Origin: Martensiomyces pterosporus
Taxonomy: Eukaryota > Kickxellomycota > Kickxellomycetes > Kickxellales > Kickxellaceae
Assembly: GCA_025201845.1 (NCBI GenBank)
Contig: MU604041.1
Location: 1-52,820, forward strand
Length of the DNA stretch: 52,820 nt
Direction of reading: 5' to 3'
Shown piece after piece: positions 50,257 to 52,820 of the stretch. Positions within the stretch are counted from its first letter, which is position 1. Each line of letters starts with the position of its first letter. The notes under the pieces were generated by a model. That model did not search any database and was not told where the DNA came from. It saw nothing but the letters and a program-made list of their open reading frames with translations. Both the position numbers and the translations under genes were made by a program.

Positions 50257-51721
50257 TTTTGCTGTTGTACTTGGTGTAGAAGCTTGTGTTTGTAGCTGGG
50301 GTTGTTGGTTGGTGGTAATGGTGTGCTGAGCAAAAGCGAGCTGTTTTGATGCTATGGCGTCTTTCTTTTTATACCAATTGAGGTCTGTGGAGAAACAGCC
50401 ACACCTATGTATCTACATTCTCTATTCCTAATCTATCGAGATAGTCAAGTACACTTGCAGTAGACAGAAAACCCGTTTCTGGTGCTTAACCCTGACTAAT
50501 GCGGCTGCAAATCATGACTAAAAAGGCACGATAGTGCTGTTAGTTGCACCCTCATCGCTTGTACACCATTTGTCAGGGTTGCGTCAACCTGCTTGCCATC
50601 CAGCCCCAATCGTCTGGACAGAAGCTAGTTGTTTACCAGTTGGCACAATCCGGCAATGCTCTTGCGCCATATTGGTATTACGACTTTTTGTCATCTGTTT
50701 ACCGACAATCTATTTTTGATCCGGGTACCTCGTGCTCACGGTTAGTAATCTTAGCCTGAACCCTGCGCGCCAGACCGTTTGATGTCGGCATGGCACTGCT
50801 CTACTCGTTGCTGAGGCGACTAATGAGATTCCACACCCTCTGTCCTGTTATGACAGCACCAGAAATACACCCTTTTGTTTTGAACACACCAGTGGAATGG
50901 ACCGGATGAGGTAGCCGTGCAAACAAGATGTAGCTCAGACAGCATCTCCAACCTTAAGCGGTATTCTGATAATTGTCGTAAGTGTGCGCACCGGAATTGA
51001 TGGCAGCTGCCCAATTGCGGCAGGAGTGTGGTTAGTATCAATGACAAGGTTCAATCCTGCATGGCTGCCAACCACAAGCGTCGCGTGTATTTGGCTGCTT
51101 CACAAGTCCAGTTGTAACACACTTGTTGGCACTGTTCATCGTAGCCCACTAGCACTCACTGGGGCTTACATCGCTGCTGAACAAGCGAATACATGTGCTG
51201 CTAAACAGCTAGATCGCACTATTACCACTTGCCCGAGGCTTCTACCCAGTCAGAGAAAGAGCGCTTTTATACCTGAACGAAAGGTGGAGCTGCCAAACTG
51301 ACCATTTACCCAGCAACTGCCTGCTTTCGAATGGCGTGTTCCTCCAGTGGAGGCAAAAGGGCTACAGCATATTGGGTTTTGACTAGATGAAATCTGGCCA
51401 CATGTAATCGAGGAGCACCATCTACTCGAACTGGACAGCTACCCGCAGCTATGCTGTCTTCAACTTGCCTCAGCAGGCCCCTGGAGTTCCAAGCCGAAAC
51501 AGACAGTGCAGATCGTGGTGGCGTCACCACCAGCGCTCACCAGTCATATGATAACACCGCATAAGCTAGTCAAGGGTACCTGAGGCGCCATCAGGTGCCT
51601 TTCCGTAGTCTCTTTTCTGTGAGGGGCAAGCTACGTTCCTGATTGAAATATATCCTGCTATAACCCGGTTCCTTTTGCTAGTTGGTTAGCACCGCGCTTT
51701 CTATTTCTAACCATTTTAACC
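50257..51721. other. Gene-free region with possible retroelement debris
   Basis: About 1.46 kb with lower GC than the genes. On the minus strand, 51050-50930 translates to a short stretch (LVVGSHAGLNLVIDTNHTP and RTLTTIIRIPLKVGDAV) faintly like a retropepsin, flanked by stops. A minus-strand TATAAAAG occurs at 51264-51271. Near the right end, TGGTTAGCACCGCGC (51683-51697) resembles a primer-binding site for initiator tRNA-Met. None of these is strong alone. No intact gene is seen. Confidence 0.4.
50365..50373 (-). promoter_or_regulatory. TATA box of the NmrA-like gene
   Basis: The minus strand reads TATAAAAAG, 109 bases upstream of the ATG at 50256. The promoter looks intact even though the coding frame carries a stop. 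Confidence 0.6.
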
Positions 51722-52294
51722 ATGTCTGTCAGCAAACAGGACTACATCGCGGAGTACAAGTGGCTCGTTTCGGATCTTGTTATTAAAGACAAGGAAATGG
51801 AGGCAGCTTATGTCCGCGCATGGCTGATGGACACGAAGGAGACCTTCAACTCGTTCGAAGTGCCGGATTCGGTGAGGGTATCACTCGCACTTCTTGGCAT
51901 CCCCTGGCTCAAAGACAATCGGTTCGCAGCATGGTGCATGGACAACAAGCGCGACAAAGAGGACTGGGGTGCGCTGGAAGAATTCCTCACCGCCGACTAC
52001 ACTAACGCTGCCTTCAGGTTCGATGCGTTCGTGCGCTGGAAGAACCTGGCGCCGCCAAAATCCAGCAAAGAGCTTGACTCCTTTGTGGAGAGGTTCAAGC
52101 CGCTCGCTGAGATGGCAGGGATGAAACTCGACTGCAAGTTTGTAGCCATGCAGTTCATCATAAAGATGCCTCTTGAGCTCCAGTCGAGAGCCCTCGCCGC
52201 ACCTGACAACAGCGCCATATTTAACCTGGACTCCGCTATCGCTCAAGCGCGCTCTCACTTCTACATCATGGAAATGGAAATGCAGCGCAGATGA
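51722..52294 (+). CDS. Gag-like capsid ORF of an LTR-retrotransposon, without Pol
   Basis: A 190-aa ORF with the helical two-lobe capsid pattern of Ty3/gypsy Gag proteins: a central RFAAWCMDNK and WGALEEFLTADY segment and then SSKELDSFVERFKPLAEMAG with KFVAMQFIIKMPLELQSRAL. The zinc knuckle (CxxCxxxHxxxxC) that normally follows is missing, because the frame ends soon after the capsid region. No protease, reverse transcriptase or integrase follows in the 500 bases that remain before the next gene. So it is either a truncated element or a retained capsid gene. The frame is intact over 190 codons, which argues against old decay. Confidence 0.65.
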   Translation: MSVSKQDYIAEYKWLVSDLVIKDKEMEAAYVRAWLMDTKETFNSFEVPDSVRVSLALLGIPWLKDNRFAAWCMDNKRDKEDWGALEEFLTADYTNAAFRFDAFVRWKNLAPPKSSKELDSFVERFKPLAEMAGMKLDCKFVAMQFIIKMPLELQSRALAAPDNSAIFNLDSAIAQARSHFYIMEMEMQRR

Positions 52295-52690
52295 GGAAAG
52301 GTACTAGCAGAGTGAACAACGAATCCCTTGATGTCGAGGACGTATAAATCATGCACAACCACTTTGTCTAGCAGATGCATAGCAGCAATCAAGTAGCGCA
52401 TAACATCCCAACTGGATACTAATGGCAATCTAGCATCAGAATAAATCGAACGACTGGCTGAATTCTACTTTGACTACCACCAAACCATAAACCACTAAAC
52501 CCATAGCACCTAGTTAATTGGTCAAATAGCATGCATAGTTTTGCCCGCATTAATTACATCTTCTACTAATAAGACGTAAGTATATTTCAGTCAGGAGCGT
52601 AAGCTAGGGAGTCAAAAGAGGCAGCACCCTTGGGTGCCTTAAATACTAGAGAAGAGAGAGTTCTGCACGTGACGAGTGATGATGACGTCG
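52295..52690. other. AT-rich flank of the Gag-like ORF
   Basis: About 400 bases, AT-rich, no gene. A short inverted repeat (GGCAGCACCC TT GGGTGCC, 52618-52638) resembles the arrangement at 51587-51602 (GGCGCC ATCA GGTGCC) on the other side of the Gag-like ORF, but the match is too short to call long terminal repeats. Confidence 0.4.
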
Positions 52691-52820
52691 TCACACCTTC
52701 CGCGTAACCCACGCCTTGAAGGCGGAGTACGATGGTGGGCTGCGCGGGTTTCCACGGGTTGCCAGCGCGTCGACATCCATGCGCTCAGGTTTCACCATCT
52801 CCTTGGGACGGAAGTGTGTA
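52691..52820 (-). CDS. C-terminal end of an unidentified gene (runs off right edge)
   Basis: On the minus strand a frame enters at the window edge and ends at TGA (52691-52693), giving the last 42 residues, with internal PKEMVKPERMDVDALATRG and end SYSAFKAWVTRKV. Codon use is GC-biased like the confirmed genes and the sequence has no low complexity, so it is probably a real 3' end. Too short to assign to a family. Confidence 0.45.
   Translation of the reverse strand, partial: THFRPKEMVKPERMDVDALATRGNPRSPPSYSAFKAWVTRKV

Noticed and set aside
1..52820. CRISPR array, bacterial operon or secondary-metabolite cluster
   Set aside because: No spaced direct repeats of that kind, no polycistronic layout, and gene content is scattered eukaryotic housekeeping; the hydrolase, GH5 and ABCG genes are not adjacent to any backbone synthase.

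Overview
This is a nuclear fungal segment. It is gene-dense, GC-rich in coding regions and intron-poor. The ortholog set is fungal-type: VPS13, NUP85, UBA2, SKP1, UNC-45/She4, cytosolic AspRS, Pus4, Dss4/Mss4, Cwf18/CCDC12, hexokinases, a secreted GH5 mannanase-like enzyme and a GPI-type PLC-X protein. Few, short introns with GTRAGY-type donors and pyrimidine-rich promoters suggest an early-diverging fungus, possibly Kickxellomycotina. That placement is inference from general character; no marker here fixes it.

Layout. 1-14.6 kb: the 5' end of a hexokinase-family gene running off the left edge, an UNC-45-like myosin chaperone (-), AspRS (+), a Mss4/Dss4 homologue (-), an unrecognised zinc-module protein (-), a 64-aa ASDURF-like prefoldin-type protein (+), a membrane-anchored alpha/beta hydrolase (+), a secreted GH5 enzyme (+) and Pus4 (-). 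14.8-23.7 kb: UBA2 (+), a 2.1-kb gene-free stretch, an ABCG half-transporter (+), a small GFA/CENP-V-fold protein (-), a multi-SANT/Myb protein with a mitochondrial-looking N-terminus (+) and Cwf18 (+). At 23.5-24.3 kb a 395-bp block holding the 3' end of Cwf18 and tRNA-Lys(CUU) appears on both sides of a 10-N gap; most likely this is two overlapping contig ends that were never merged. 25-34.6 kb: a complete hexokinase (-) with a strong TATA box, a long intergenic region with a G-quadruplex motif, a poly-Q disordered protein (-), a PLC-like phosphodiesterase (-) and a two-PAS-domain protein (+). 34.85-46.1 kb: a complete 3685-aa VPS13 whose N-terminus is split over two tiny exons. 46.2-52.8 kb: NUP85 (-), SKP1 (-), an NmrA/isoflavone-reductase-like gene broken by an in-frame TAG, a region of probable retroelement debris, a stand-alone Gag-like ORF, and the 3' end of another gene at the right edge.

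Most genes are housekeeping and are not arranged as a pathway cluster. Divergent pairs probably share promoters (PUS4/UBA2 with 304 bp between start codons; GFA/Myb with 322 bp). Only the right end, after about 50.2 kb, looks accessory. I did not find a convincing new multi-gene system. The best items for a second look are the free-standing ASDURF-like microprotein, the putative mitochondrial Myb-repeat protein, the TAG-interrupted NmrA gene, the Gag-only ORF, and the unmerged duplication at the gap.
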